From assembly GCF_030253575.1 (NCBI RefSeq), contig NC_080557.1:36010001-36074000 (forward strand): 64,000 bases of DNA, given 5' to 3'. Shown piece after piece: positions 1 to 26,534 of this stretch. The notes under the pieces were generated by a model. The model did no database searches and was not told where the DNA came from. It saw only the letters and a list, made by a program, of their open reading frames with translations. The position numbers and the translations under genes were made by a program. The DNA comes from Rhododendron vialii (Eukaryota > Streptophyta > Magnoliopsida > Ericales > Ericaceae). Positions within the stretch are counted from its first letter, which is position 1. Each line of letters starts with the position of its first letter.

Positions 1-120
1 TCATTACCCCTATCTCTCTACCCTAATCATTACAAATTCAAATCCAAAATCCAAAATCCAAATCCAAATCCAAAAACCCCAAAACGGACAAGCCCTAAAT
101 TGGCCATGTGGTCTAATTTA

Positions 121-2402
121 TAAGGATAAGGCTCCGGGTCCAAATGGTTTTAATTCGGGTTTTTTCAAGAAAATTGGGACTTAGTTGGGAAGGATGTGAT
201 TCAAGCTGTTCAACAATTTTTCCTTGATGGGGATATTCGACAATGGAATGCAACTACTATTACTTTAGTGCCTAAGACTTCTTCCCCTTCAACTGTGAGA
301 GACTATAGACCCATTGCATGTTGCAATGTGGTTTATAAGTGTGTTACTAAGGTTCTTTCCAACAGATTGCAGCCTATTCTTCCAAGTATCATTAGTTCCA
401 ATCAATCTGCTTTTGTTAAGGGTTGTAGTATTATGGACAATGTCCTTCTAATGCAAGAACTAGTGAAAAATTATCATAAATCTGGGGGATCTCCTAGGTG
501 TGCTGTTAAGATGGATTTAATGAAGGCGTCCTATTCAGTGGACTGGACTTTTCTTCTTGATATTATGCAAACCATGCAGTTCCCTGATCAATATATTCAA
601 TGGGTGAAGAACAGCATAACTACTCCTATGTTCTCTGTTACGATCAATGGGCAGCTGGAGGGTTTTTTCCCTGGCCAAAGGGGTATTAGGCAAGGAGACC
701 CCTTATCCCCTTACCTTTTGTTACTAGTGATGGAGGCTTTCACAGCACTTCTCCAGTATAAGGTGCAACATCAAGCTTTTCGGTATCACCCCAAATGCCA
801 TTCTTTGCAGCTAACTCATTTAATTTTTGCGGATGACTTATTTGTTTTGTGTGGAGCTGAGGAGGGTTCTTTTACAATAATTGCTGAGGTTTTGAAAGAT
901 TTTCACTTGTTTTCTGGGTTGCAAATCAATATGCTCAAGAGTTCTGTTTTTTTTGTTGATGTGGATCCTACTACTAAATGTAGTTTACACTATATCCTCC
1001 CTATCCTTGAGGGTGTTCTTCCAGTCAAGTATCTCGATGTCCCTCTGATATCTACTAAATTGAAAGCTTCTGACTGTGCTCAGGTGAAGAACAAAATTCT
1101 GTTAAGAATTCAGTCTTGGTCAAATAGAACTCTTTCTTATGGAGGGAGGGCTCAATTGGTTAAATCAGTTTTGTTCAGTATCCAGGTTTATTTGGCTTCC
1201 ATTTTTATTCTCCCTCAGAAAGTTATTCAGGAGATGGAACAACTGCTTAGGGCTTTTTTGTGGTCTGAATCAGAGTTAAAAAGTACTGGTGCTAAAGTCT
1301 CTTGGCAAGATGTTTGTGTTCCCAAAGAAAAGGAGGTCTTGGCTTTAGGCTTATGAAGGATTGGAATAAGGCCTCAATGGTCAGACACTTGCGGGCAGTT
1401 TGCATGAAGAGTGATACACTTTGGGTGAAATGGATACATACATATGTGATCAGAGATAGGAGTATTTGGGGTCTTAGAATCCCCCCAAATGCTTCTTGGA
1501 CTATGAGAAAATTGCTGAAGTTACGTGACAAAGTACAGCCTTGGATAACATACAAGATTGGGAATGGGGCTAATACTTTTTTATGGCTCGATAATTGGCA
1601 TCCTTTAGGTCCCCTTTACAAGAAATTTGGTGAGCAGGTAGTTCATAACTTGGGGAGGTCCTTGACTGCTAAGGTTAGTTCTATCATTCATATGAACAGA
1701 TGGTGTTGGCCACGTCAGAGGAATCCCTCAATTCTTGAAATCACTAGAGCAATGCCTGTGACATTCATCCCCGACCCTACTTCTGCTGATTCTGTCGTTT
1801 GGAACCTTACAGCTAGTGAGGTCTATACTGTGAAGTCTGCTTGGCAGGCTTTTAGGACACCTAAACCTCTTTTCCCTTGGCATATGATCATATGGTTTAA
1901 ATTTCATACCCCGAGGTGGGCTTTCATCCAGTGGCTTTCAGCTCTGGAGCGTTTAGCAACCAAAGATAGGTTGGTTTCCTGGGGCATTCAAGTGAACCCT
2001 ACATGTGTCCTTTGCTCTAGGGAGGATGAATCCCACTCGCATCTGTTTTTCACTTGTGCTTATTCTACTCAAGTTTGGTCTGCTATTTTGTTTCGTAATG
2101 GGATTATCAGTGGGCTATGTAGCACCGACACTCCAAAAGGGCGCCGTGTCCACGTATTGGACACGGGGACACGGCGGGGACACGTATTGGACACGCCACG
2201 TGGCGTGTCCAATAATTTTTATTATTTTTTGATAGGGGACACGGCTGGGGACACGCCGGGGACACGGCTAGGTGTCAAATTGTAATATTTTTTAAATTTT
2301 TGGGGGTTAATATGAAATTATTCAAAACATTTGGGTTAAACTGTAATTTTTCCTTTGAAATTTTTTTATACAATTTGTGAAATTATTCATATACAATGGT
2401 TC

Positions 2403-2436
<34 letters not shown>

Positions 2437-2983
2437 GTAAATATATTTATTTTTTATTTATTTATACACGTGGCGTGTCCCCGCCGTGTCCGTATCCCCA
2501 TTTTTTTAGAATGTGTCCCGTGTCCGTGTCTGTGTCCGTGTCCGTGTCCCTGCTACATAGTCAGTGGGTCACTAGTGTTGCAGAATGTGCTGAGCTGGGC
2601 TAAGCAATTTCACAAGGGGAATGCTATGGTGCATATGATTTTAAAATTGTCTTTGGCTACTACAATCTATTGGCTTTGGAGGGAGCATAATAGTTGAGTC
2701 TTTCAGAACCGAAGCCGGAATTGTTCTTCTTTACAAGGTGTTATAATTGAGGATGTTCGTGCTTGTATTAGTTCCTGAAGAGGGGTCAAAGCTTCTCCCC
2801 AGAACCGTGACATTGCTGCTAGCTGGAAAATTAATAGGAAATTTTTTCTCCCCTAGTTGTTTTGGGAATGTATAGGATTTTGGGTTCTTTTAGCTTTCTT
2901 GTTTGTAGAAGCTGTACTTGGACTTGGTCCTTTTGTTCTTGGTTGATTTGAGCTTTATAAGATTTGACTTGACCAAAAAAAAA
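121..2983 (+). mobile_element. 5'-truncated LINE (non-LTR retrotransposon), decayed
   Basis: The reverse transcriptase region begins at about 125 with a KAPGPNGF-type motif, is frameshifted near 175, and is open from 196 to 1356. It contains the RQGDPLSP block and the FADD catalytic box (about 826-837). A second frameshift near 1330 moves the reading frame to 1302-2114. That part carries the zf-RVT domain (PRWAFIQW, then CVLC and HLFFTC metal-binding pairs) and resumes after a nested MITE at 2569-2697 (IYWLWREHNS tail). The end is a short A-run at 2974-2983. The conserved AYDSV motif near 530 reads ASYSV, and there are at least two frameshifts, so the copy is dead. It lies antisense within the PP2A gene, downstream of exon 6. 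I found no convincing target-site duplication. The start is approximate. Confidence 0.88.
2115..2560. mobile_element. hAT-like MITE nested in the LINE
   Basis: The termini are perfect 10-bp inverted repeats (CTATGTAGCA and TGCTACATAG). They are flanked by an exact 8-bp target-site duplication, TCAGTGGG, at 2107-2114 and 2561-2568. An 8-bp duplication is typical of hAT elements. The ends are rich in GACACG/CGTGTC motifs in inverted orientation, and the middle holds an (AT)n run at 2411-2446. Removing the element plus one duplication rejoins the LINE zf-RVT reading frame exactly, which fixes the boundaries. There is no coding capacity. Confidence 0.85.
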
Positions 2984-3738
2984 TTGGGATGGAGGGAGTA
3001 ACAAAACTTTCTTATTTGTCTATATCCATGGAGGAGTGGTGCACGCCTGTCAAGCATCTTAAGTTACAATAAAGCTCCATCAACAACTACAAGTTTAGAG
3101 GAAAGAGTTGACCTTTTAGCCTTACCAATGGATAAAATTACTTTTGACCGGGCAAAAATCAAGGCTGCTATTGTAATAGGGCCACCCTAGACAAATTCAG
3201 CATCTCTACGAAACTCACATAACTCACGGTCTATTTTCAATATCCGCACACAACATTCAGTAACAAATTACTCCAGAGCGCAAGAAATAATTCCATTTAA
3301 CTTTGAGTATAAAAAATTATACTAGCTTAAACTACGAATGCCGGAACAGAACCAGGATTTTATCTTTGGGGCCCTAAACATCGATAAATGATTGGATTAA
3401 TTGATGTAAACTACAGATAATTTGGGCTGCATGGTAGCAAAATTAGGACCAATACAAGCACAAAATAACAAAATCCGAGAAGAATAAGTATTCTGTGCAA
3501 GGAATTGAAATGGAGAATAGGTCTATAAATGGCAAAAAAAAAAAGAAAACAAATGACCTCTAAAAGGAGAATGTTACCAACATATCAACAAAACAAGCCC
3601 ACTTCTAACAGGAGAATGCATGTAAGGAGGATAAACTCTTAAATTCAAGACTGGGCATAAAGATTATAGACTACAAACTACACGACATCATCGTTCCATT
3701 ATCTTAACCTCATGTAGGCAAAAGGATGAGGAACTCAC
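2984..3738. other. PP2A intronic sequence without exons
   Basis: This lies between the LINE tail and PP2A exon 6. It starts with an isolated TTGGGATGGAGGGAGTA segment resembling a Stowaway/mariner terminus. I searched it for PP2A exon 7 (YGNANVWK region) on the minus strand and did not find it, so the intron after exon 6 extends through the LINE and past the left edge. Confidence 0.5.
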
Positions 3739-12233
<8,495 letters not shown>

Positions 12234-12480
12234 TTTTTTTTTCTCCCCGTGGCTAGTCAGTTACCAAAGAAAAATGTGAGTTCTCCCTCTGCCTCTTTCA
12301 AGTCATCTAATCATAGATCGGAGATCCCCTTACGGGAACCCTAGATTGTCGGAGCTCGATGATTCTTCTTCTCCGTCGTCGTTCCCCTCTACAGAGGAGG
12401 AGAGACTAGAGAGAGAGAGAGAGAGAGTGAGAGGAGACAGTGGAAGCGAGCGCTCAATGTCTTGGTCGGCGGCTAAATTT
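12234..12480 (-). promoter_or_regulatory. PP2A leader and proximal promoter region
   Basis: This lies just upstream of the PP2A start codon (minus strand). It contains a GA run at 12,410-12,427 (CT on the sense strand), about 180 bp from the ATG. The pyrimidine-rich sense strand is typical of plant 5' leaders. The transcription start cannot be placed from sequence alone. Confidence 0.45.
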
Positions 12481-12616
12481 CACATTTATCCCCCTCAACT
12501 ATCCAATATCTTTCTAGTGAGTATACTATTTTTAATGGATCGATTATTATTGTGTTCTTTCCCCCAAGTCTCCAACATCTCTTCGACTTTCCAAATCAAT
12601 ACCAGGTATTTTCTTA

Positions 12617-13487
12617 GAGCATACACGGTGGTATAATTAAAGAGGATAAATTTTTTATACTGTTGGTGTAAATATTTATTTCCTTCAAATCAATTATATT
12701 GTGTCACGTCATCATGTTCTATTTATTGGGACCACTGTTTTATAACGTGGTGCAATGTAATTGATTTAGAAGAAACAAATGTTTACACCGATGGTGTAAA
12801 TAATTTATTCTCATAATCAAAACCAAAATGTTGCTAATGTTAGCACCATTTGTTCAAAAAAAAACTCACATTGGAATAACTAAACTTAGCAAACTTCTAG
12901 CAACTCATCAAATTTTGGTCATTGGATAATCAAAACTACCAACTTTTTGTCAATAATCAAATTTAATTGTCTCCACATTTCCTCAATTAAGTACACCATC
13001 ATTACTCAAAAATCTTCTCTCTCTTCCATTTTCAACATGTTTCTAAGAAAAATACTTTTAAAAACAGTTTTTATTTTTTTGCAAAAACTGTTTTGAAATA
13101 TTAAAACTTTTTATTCAAAAACTATTCTTTTGAAAAAAAAACCTTTTTTTTAAAATATTTTCATTCAAAAACTTTTTTTTTTTACTTTTTCCAGAAAACC
13201 TTTTTTTTTTTTTTTTTACTAATCAAAGTTTTCAAAAACTATTTTCTCTTTTTCTAATAACCTATTTTTATTAGTATGAAAACTATTTTAAAAAATTGTT
13301 TTCTATGTCACAATTTCTAGATTTTTATAAGTTGAAAATGTGATGTGGCAAGTTTTGGTTATTCACTTTTGATTGTACCATTGTGCACTTCTACATTGTT
13401 AATATTAACAACCCCTTAAATGAATAACCAAAATCTGATGTGGCAACTTTTGATTATCCATTTTTTATTATTCCACTGTGAATGCTC
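12617..13487. mobile_element. PIF/Harbinger-like non-autonomous element
   Basis: The ends are near-matching 15-bp inverted repeats (GAGCATACACGGTGG and, as complement, GAGCATTCACAGTGG). They are flanked by TTA at 12,614-12,616 and 13,488-13,490. This terminus and the TTA duplication are the PIF/Harbinger signature. A smaller foldback at about 12,640-12,815 (ATACTGTTGGTGTAAAT against TTTACACCGATGGTGTAAAT) sits inside, so this may be a compound of two MITEs. Confidence 0.55.
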
Positions 13488-14120
13488 TTAGTCTAACTTT
13501 TTAGTTTTCAATCCATTTTGGGTGGATTCACGACAAAATATCGTAAATACCAAAACAAAAATGCCATTTATACACCTAAGTTAAGAAAAATGAATTGTCT
13601 TGAATAGTAGGTATTTTATTTTACTTGAATATCGTAAATACCGTTCAGACAACAACATGAACTCGCCCTAACTGACTCACAACAACTGATTTACTGTTTC
13701 ATTCTTGGGATCAACGTGGAGACTCTGTCATTCGATATGATGGTTAATTGAAAATAATTGCCACCAAATATGTGGTGCATATATACCGTGTAAATTGCTA
13801 ATCCCCTCCTGACACACAACCCCCCCTGCCCCACTTCTCTTTTCCCTAATTACTCCCGCCTCCCCCCCTCTCTCTCTCTCTCTCTCTTCTTTCTTTCTTT
13901 ACAGTTTCCTCCTTCTTCTTCTTTTTTTCCTTTTCTTTTCAGTTTGGTTTTTTTTTTTTCATTTTATTTCCTTTTTTTCTTTCCGGTTTGAATTTTTTTT
14001 TCTCTTTAATAATAGGTTCAAGTTTAATTCTAAGCTTTGTAATAATTGAGAGAAAAAATGTGTTTCAATTGATCATGTTTATCCGACTGTTTTCTTTTTC
14101 TTTTTTTGTCCTTTTATAGA

Positions 14121-15023
14121 TTAAAAAATATAGTTACGAAAATAAGTGTTTCAATTTTCAATCCGTTTGAACCAGTGTAAAGATGTTCTTTTTTTGATCA
14201 TTTCATTCTAAATGGTCGTAATAAATTTTTGACTCCAAAGCCTTTCAATGAACACCCTAACCCTAAGAGAGTCCTGAAACTAAATAATGAGTCTTAGGGT
14301 GCTCGTTGAAAGGCCATGGAGCAAAAAATTCATTAAGATTACAATTAGTGTTCGGGAACTAATTACGAAATGTATTCTGCAAACGACGTACTAATCCAGA
14401 ATACAAATGTTATATTTAGGATTACTTTTTTTAAACTATAGTACAATTTAATAAATTTGTTAACCATTATTTAGCATAGACCCTCTTAACTGATTCAGTA
14501 GTATGTTGCTTCAAATCACGTTTTTACTCCATAAAATTGCAAATGGCTGATTTCTATTTTTTTTAAAACTAAAATGGAAACATTTTAGGTGCTTCGTAGG
14601 GGCTACTGTGCCAATGGGAACAGCAGAGCCCTCGGGTCCCCCCTACTTTTTAATTTATTTTTTATTTAATTACTTATATCTTATTTATTTAATTTCTATA
14701 AATACACCCTTTGTATATTTAAAAATATAATTCAAGAATTAAGTGCTTTAATTTTCAATTCAATTAAATCAGAGCAAAGATCGTTTTTTTTTTATTATTT
14801 TATTTTAAATGGTCATAATGAATTTTTTGGTTTAAGGCCTTTCAACAAACACCCTAAGACTCATTATTTAATTTCAAGACTCTCTTAGGGTGTCCATTGA
14901 AAGGCCTTGAAGCCAAAAATTTATTACGACCATTTAAAATGAAATTATCAAAAAAATAACATCTTTACACTGGTTTAAACGGATTGAAAATTGAAATACT
15001 TATTTTCGTAACTATATTTTTTA
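14121..15023. repeat. Large nested inverted repeat (two related hairpins)
   Basis: The outer arms, 14,121-14,255 and 14,888-15,023, are inverted copies over about 135 bp with few mismatches. Each half also forms its own hairpin around the motif TTTCAAYRAACACCCTAA...CTTAGGGTG. One hairpin spans 14,200-14,345 and the other 14,745-14,950. The layout suggests two copies of one foldback MITE in opposite orientation around a 400-bp spacer. Confidence 0.6.
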
Positions 15024-16131
15024 ACTTTTTAAAAAGGGGGGGGGAGGAATAAAAAGATATCCATGCATAGAAGGACATCTGACAAATATATACTCTACCT
15101 TTTTAACTTTTTATATATCATGATTAAAAATATTATTCATTATATTTTAAAAAAATCAAAAGAAAAAATAATATCGGTCCTAAATAATATGAGCTCCTGT
15201 CTTCTGATCAATAGTTATTTACAATTGAGAACAATAATTTATTTAATGATTTAAAGTTAACAGTGGTTTCGTCCAATAAATAAGTGGACAACCTAAATTA
15301 TATAATAAGGCGATATTAATTTCAAAACTTTAGGGATTCAATAAATTAGTGGATAGATTAAGGATGAATTAGACACAAATTGAATAGTTGGGAGGATAAA
15401 AGAAGGAAATTGGAAGATAAAAAAAATATTAATACGAGAGAGTTATAAGGTAATAAATGACCATATTCAAAGAAAAAAAATGTTAAATGAGAGAGTAATA
15501 AATAATCATAAGGTAATTAATGCGGCATAGTAAATGAAAGATGAAAAAGGGGTGAGAGATATATAGTTGCAATTTATTAAATGAGATAGTTATAAATTTT
15601 GGAGAGAGAGAGAGCGAGAAAGAGTGAATTAAACAATAAGGGCAAAATAGGTCATTGGAGTAATTTAACGATGTGAACATAATGATTCAAACCCACTAGG
15701 ATTGAGACATAAATAAGCTCCTCAAACAGGATGACTATTTAATTTTTTCTTCTTCTTTTAATATATATTAGTGTAATTTCGCATACTTTGCACAGTGTTG
15801 TGTGCTTATTGGTGTAATTGTTCATATATGTAAGATAGTTCAAATTAAAATTTAGTTATGAAAATAAAGAAGTCGTAAGAGTAAGTAATTGAATGAAATG
15901 TCATTTTTGCTATAAAAAGAAGAAGAATATAGAATTTTTATGAGCAATGCAAAATGAGTTCTTCTACGGAAAAAATAACATAAAGAACATTATTTTGAAG
16001 TATCAAAATATTTTTAATTTTGTAGACTCAAATAATTAATTAAGGCTATTGTAATTTCATAGATCATGTAAGTAATTTAATCCAACATATGCACTAAAAC
16101 TAAAGATAGTCACAAATAGCTCAACCATGTT

Positions 16132-16133
<2 letters not shown>

Positions 16134-16173
<40 letters not shown>
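16134..16173. repeat. (AT)n microsatellite
   Basis: About 19 AT dinucleotides in a row. It produces the spurious YIYIYI reading frame on the minus strand. Confidence 0.9.
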
Positions 16174-16176
<3 letters not shown>

Positions 16177-16754
16177 AACGGTATTTCTGATTCCATTAAG
16201 ACAAATTAAACATAGATCAAAGAAATAGGTATTTAGATTAAAATATAAATTCCTTCTCAAACAATAGCAACAATAATCAAGATAATGTCATGGATTAGAT
16301 TCTAAAATTGTGCGAATAATGAGGCTTTTTCCTCCGTGTGTTTTGGAAAATAACTGTAAAACCTTGCTGCAAAAGCACATTTCTCCAAATATCATACAAA
16401 ATTAGAGCTCATTTTACTAAGAGTACACAACAAACTATCAAGTATTGATGTTGAAAAAGACAAAACTATAAAAGCAAAATAATTAGAAAACCCCAGAAAG
16501 AAGAGACCACTCAAAATACTTACAATTTGAAGAAGTTCTAACGAAATCATAGTCTAGGGTTATGAATTCTAAGAGAATCTGACCACGTGCGTATTTCTTC
16601 GCGTGTAAGAATCTACGATTGAGAAATTGATGCATCTATCTTCGTCTGAATTATAGAGGGATCAATGAGAGAGAGATTAGGGGAGATCTAGGAGGAACGA
16701 GAGATAGAAAGCTAAGTATTTCTTTCTTTCTAATGGTTAGATTGAAAAGATATA

Positions 16755-17075
16755 TAAATCTTTTTCTTCTTAACAAAGCAAATAGGGACCTAAAACACAC
16801 ATGAAAAGCATTTTTTTCTTGACTAAGCAAAGTAGGACCTAAAATAACCCCAAAAAAACCTTTTCTTCTGGACTAAGCAAAAGAGGACCTAAATACCTAA
16901 AATACCCTCGAAAAAACCTTTTCTTATTGACTAAGCAAAGCAGGACCTAAAATATTCCAAAAAATGTTTTCTTCTTAACTAAGTAAAAGAAGACCCAAAA
17001 TATCTAAAATACCCTTGAAAAGTCTTTTCTTATTGACTAAGCAAAGTAGGACCTAAAACATCCTCAACTCAAGAC
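16755..17075 (+). repeat. Degenerate minisatellite, 50-70 bp unit
   Basis: Six imperfect copies of TTTTCTTMTTGACTAAGCA followed by AAGTAGGACCTAAAATAC and a CCC(A)n spacer. A further diverged copy lies at 17,236-17,290. Units alternate between short and long forms. No coding potential. Confidence 0.75.
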
Positions 17076-17535
17076 ATCCAAAAGAAATTTGAACGACGAA
17101 ATCTACAAGGGTAATTCTATCTTTTAACATGGTAGCTTGGCTTGCCTTAAATTAGGGAAAATAAAGTTTTTTTTTTGTGCCTATAAAAAATAAAACCCCT
17201 TAAATTATGGAAAATAAAGATTTTTTTGTACCTCATTTTCTTATTGACTAAGGAAAAGACTTAATACTGAAAATGCCTAAAATACCCCCATATGTTAACT
17301 CCACGATTGATAAACTATGAGGACAAATCGGTAATTTCACGGTGTGGCTTGGGTTGCCATCCTACGGTCTTTTAGATCTTCCAAATTAGGCGAAATGACA
17401 ACCATGTCCTTCAACTCAAACTACAAAGGTAATCCTACGAGGGGTAATTTTGTATTTTCATGGCATGCCTTGACTTACCCTCCTATATTCTTTTATTATA
17501 AGTTTATTGATTCTTCTTTTGCCGGGAAAAAAAAA

Positions 17536-17820
17536 CTTGGCGTTATAACATTAACTACTCGAAGGAATAACAAAAAATCACTCAATGGCATAACATTATC
17601 ATAGTGGCATAACAGTATCATATATAGTAAGATAACATTTACCACTCGAAGGCATAACATTTACTATTTGAAAGCATAACATTTTTAATATATACTATAT
17701 TTTTTTATGGTGTCTCCCATTATAACATTAACCCCCGAATGGCATAATATTACCGCTCAATGGCATAACATTACTCACTCAATAGCATAACATTATCACT
17801 CAAGGCATTACTATCGCTCC
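17536..17820 (+). repeat. Short-unit tandem repeat (GGCATAACATTAYCACTCAA)
   Basis: About a dozen diverged copies of an 18-22 bp unit containing CATAACATT, broken by AT-rich spacers. The array is imperfect. Confidence 0.7.
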
Positions 17821-17974
17821 CCAAACAAGGGGATATTTTAGTCGTTGCCATCTAAATTATTGTGCACTAGACAATTAAAACAATAAAGTTTTATAGTTTC
17901 AAAAACTCAGGTTCAAATTCGAGTTTATCCAATCAAGACAAATCAAAAAGACATTTTTTTATTCAATTATTCTA

Positions 17975-18110
17975 GAACTACAAACACATATACGAATTCT
18001 CCCATATTCATTATAAGTTTCACACACACTATACACCTTCAATGTATGTGAGACACACAATAAATATGAGAGAGTTTGTTTACGTGTTTGTGTTTGTGGT
18101 ACGGACATTT
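17975..18110. repeat. Foldback (MITE-like) inverted repeat
   Basis: The sequence CAAACACATATACGAATTCTCCCATATTCATTATAAG faces an inverted relative (ATAAATATGAGAGAGTTTGTTTACGTGTTTG), with a short GTGTGT-rich loop. No target duplication was resolved. Confidence 0.5.
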
Positions 18111-18540
18111 TTATTTTCAATTAAAACTGCACAAAAATGAAAAGAAAAAAAGACAAATAAAATATAGGGAATTAGTCACATAATCCTCAAATGTCACGCC
18201 CTTTGGCTTTCAATTTCTGCACTACGCTCGCACTTCCAACTCACTCTTGCAAATTTAAGTAATTTTTTTCCGACAAAATTATAATAGCTTAAGATGTGTT
18301 TCTTAAAATGTTTTCGAACACGCTCATGCGAATTATGTGACTTTCTGACGGAGCCCAAATGGACCCTAGATGCCCATTTTAGGCCCTAGTATAGTGACGA
18401 ACGGAAGACAATTTAAATGCCCCATGGGCCGCACATTTTAACGGCAGCTGGAATAAACACGTTTCACGTCACGACCAAACCCCACAAATCTCCTATTGGC
18501 TTTGCGTCGAGGAGGCGAAAGACGCAAAAGGGTAGATCTT

Positions 18541-19256
18541 TTGACAATTACGAAAGCACGTTAACCATTGTCTCCACACAGAGGAAGAAGTGTATTCGTG
18601 CAGAGAGAGAGAGAGAGAGAGAGAGAAAGTAGGAGAGACAGATATTTTTGTATTGCTCCCCGATCGCTCCGTTCTTCAAAATTAGGGTTTCAACTTTCAA
18701 CAGCTTTTCGTCTTTCAAAGATTCTGAACGCCAACATATACGCAGGTTCATCTATCTACGCGTAGCATTATATTCTCTCTCTGTAAATATCTATTTCTCT
18801 CTTGTTGTCTCTCTCTATATATATATGCGCATGTTCCTTTGCGCTGATGCGATTTTCTGTTCCTGGATTTCGGAGCTATTAATGTAATGATGTCGCGTTA
18901 GGTTTGTTACGTTGGTGTTTGTTTTTTTGAAAGTGATTGATAGTTTGGTTATTATAGCAGATCTTGGTTGGTTGTTTGAGTTATTTGTTGGTATAGTTGC
19001 ATTGTTATGATTCCTGGATGGATGCATAATTTATCTGGGTAAATTTCGTTTTTGATCAGGTTTTGGTTTAGGAGGACAGTGTTCAATCGAGATTTTTGCA
19101 TTTGATAGTGACGAAAATTGGGGGATTCTGAATTGAAGCCGTTTCTATTGAATATAATTGTATTGCAGGCCGATAATAAGAATTTCCTGGAATTGGAAAT
19201 TTGTGTTGAAACTCGGGAGGGACTCACAAAGAAAAGGGTGAATTGTTTTTTTGAGT
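18541..19256 (+). promoter_or_regulatory. Helicase copy A: leader with a 5'UTR intron
   Basis: Homology to the second copy begins near 18,548 (ACGAAAGCACGTTA). A GA run (18,602-18,626) is followed by a leader exon ending CGCAG|GTTCATC (donor at 18,746). The probable acceptor is TTGCAG at 19,163-19,168, giving a 423-bp leader intron, and the ATG is at 19,257. Leader introns near the start often raise expression in plants; its effect here is unknown. Confidence 0.6.
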
Positions 19257-24770
<5,514 letters not shown>

Positions 24771-25556
24771 TATGATTATCCCACTTTTTCGCCGCGCGGT
24801 TTGGTTCCATCTTTGGGAGACAGTTCTTGTTGTGGTAGCGAACTTCACTTGTTTAGTTGTTTTATAGAGAGAAGTATTTTGAACATTTTTTGGTCTCATT
24901 TTTGCCATTGTTCTGATGTTTGAATTTCCCCCATTGGCCCTTGTAATCCTAGAACGTTTTTTCTGTGCTATGGGGAATGATTGACTATTAAAAGTCTTTT
25001 GGTTCACTTTGTTTGTGGAGCTCTTTCCATTGTTAATTTTTTTGTGGTGGTTAACAGAATGGGTTTTGCAGAATTGGCCTCGTTCGTTTTGGGTCTCAAA
25101 ACTCTCAAATAAATTTTATCTATCATTCATTATTTTCAAAAATCTCCCGCAAAACATAAACCGAACAGGGATCATCTGAGGAAAAAAAATACTTTTTTGC
25201 AAATTTGGAAATATCTTTGAATTGTTTTCTGGAGCATGAGTTTCGTTTTGTACAATTTTTTTATGAAAGGAAATTTTGAATCTCAGTCAATAAGCAAGTT
25301 TCAGCTAAATAGGAAAATGGAAGCAAGAAGTTTTCCGACTGTCGGCCTCAGTAATTGCTCGACCTAGGTTTCCAATCACTGCTATGGTATTATGGTTAGT
25401 TTATTTTGATGACCTGATGTCCTGTCGCGTACCTCGACAAATTCTAAGATTCTAAAGTTAATTGACCATCTTGGGCAAACCTCGACAAATTCTAAGATTC
25501 TAAAGTTAATAACCTGACAAATTCTTCAGTGGCCTTAAGGATTTACTTTTGATGAA

Positions 25557-26065
25557 GGGCAAATTATAGTTACCCCCCTCTAACTAACCCTCGCGTACAC
25601 TTACCCCCCTCTAACTTTTTTTTTGGCACTGAACCCCCTCAAACTAACTGAAATTCAAACGGTCATAACTTCAAACGGTCATAACTTCTTCGTCCAAAAT
25701 CGAAAATATGCAAATTATATATCGATTTTGAGGTCTTGAAGTCAGCTTTCTAATGACACCAAAATTACATCACGATTCAAAGTACACAGAAAGTTATGAT
25801 CAAAACGGTCTTTCTGTCTACTAGCCCTTACTCTTTTGATCATAACTTTCTGTGTGCTTTGAATCGTGATGTGATTTTGATGTCATTAGAAAGCTGACTT
25901 CAAGACCTCGAAATCGATATATAATTTGCATATTTTCGATTTTGGACGAAGAAGTTATGACCGTTTGAATTTCAGTTAGTTTGAGGGGGTTAAGTGCCAA
26001 AAAAAAAGTTAGAGGGGGGTAAGTGTACGCGAGGGTTAGTTAGAGAGGGTAACTATAATTTGCCC
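25557..26065. mobile_element. MULE-type foldback element between the helicase copies, 509 bp
   Basis: The whole element is one inverted repeat. It starts GGGCAAATTATAGTTACC and ends with the complement. Arms of about 240 bp pair around a loop of about 35 bp (25,800-25,837). An exact 9-bp duplication, TTTGATGAA, lies at 25,548-25,556 and 26,066-26,074, which is the MULE duplication length. The left arm has an extra tandem copy of AAACGGTCATAACTTC. The GGGCAAATTA terminus resembles widespread plant MULE-derived MITEs. No protein is encoded. Confidence 0.85.
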
Positions 26066-26534
26066 TTTGATGAATTCGAGAATATGAGATTTCATGAAGG
26101 ACAAAACATGTGTTTATATGATTAGTTTTAAATGACTTATTTTAGGTCTGCATGGTTCCTCTTTCTAATTTGCTTATTTTTAGGAATATCATTTTATAAA
26201 CTCTTCTACTATTTAGTTTTATTTTTATTGTTTCTTTTTCATCTTGATGGTGATCAAAGATACTAAGTTTTGTTTAGATGCGAGGAATTGAGTAAATTTT
26301 TTGATGCCATTTGAAGAGGAAGACGATTAAGAAATAGTACGAAACCACACCTTTTTCTTATGTGTCACTTATTACTATTTAGTTATTTTAATTAGGTTAA
26401 ACAATGGAGACAAATCAATAAACCAAAAAACTATTCATAAGAAACAGAACAAGCACTAAAAATGATTTTTTTTTTAAAAAAGAAAGGCAAAAAAGCAAAA
26501 AAGAACCAAATGGGCCCTTAATTCCCATTTACGC
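26066..26534. other. Spacer upstream of helicase copy B
   Basis: AT-rich sequence with no gene, repeat or domain that I recognise. It should contain the distal promoter of copy B. It shows no clear similarity to the region upstream of copy A, so the two copies do not share distal promoters. Confidence 0.45.

Larger units (their letters stand above)
12481..18540. other. 6-kb intergenic block without genes
   Basis: The space between the divergent PP2A and helicase genes holds a PIF/Harbinger-like element, foldbacks, a CT run at 13,869-13,887, poly-T stretches, an (AT)n run and two minisatellites (listed separately). Open frames here are short and low-complexity. I see no conserved protein domain on either strand. 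Confidence 0.6.

Noticed and set aside
16057-16260. Small membrane protein (YIYIYI run)
   Set aside because: Translation of the (AT)n microsatellite.
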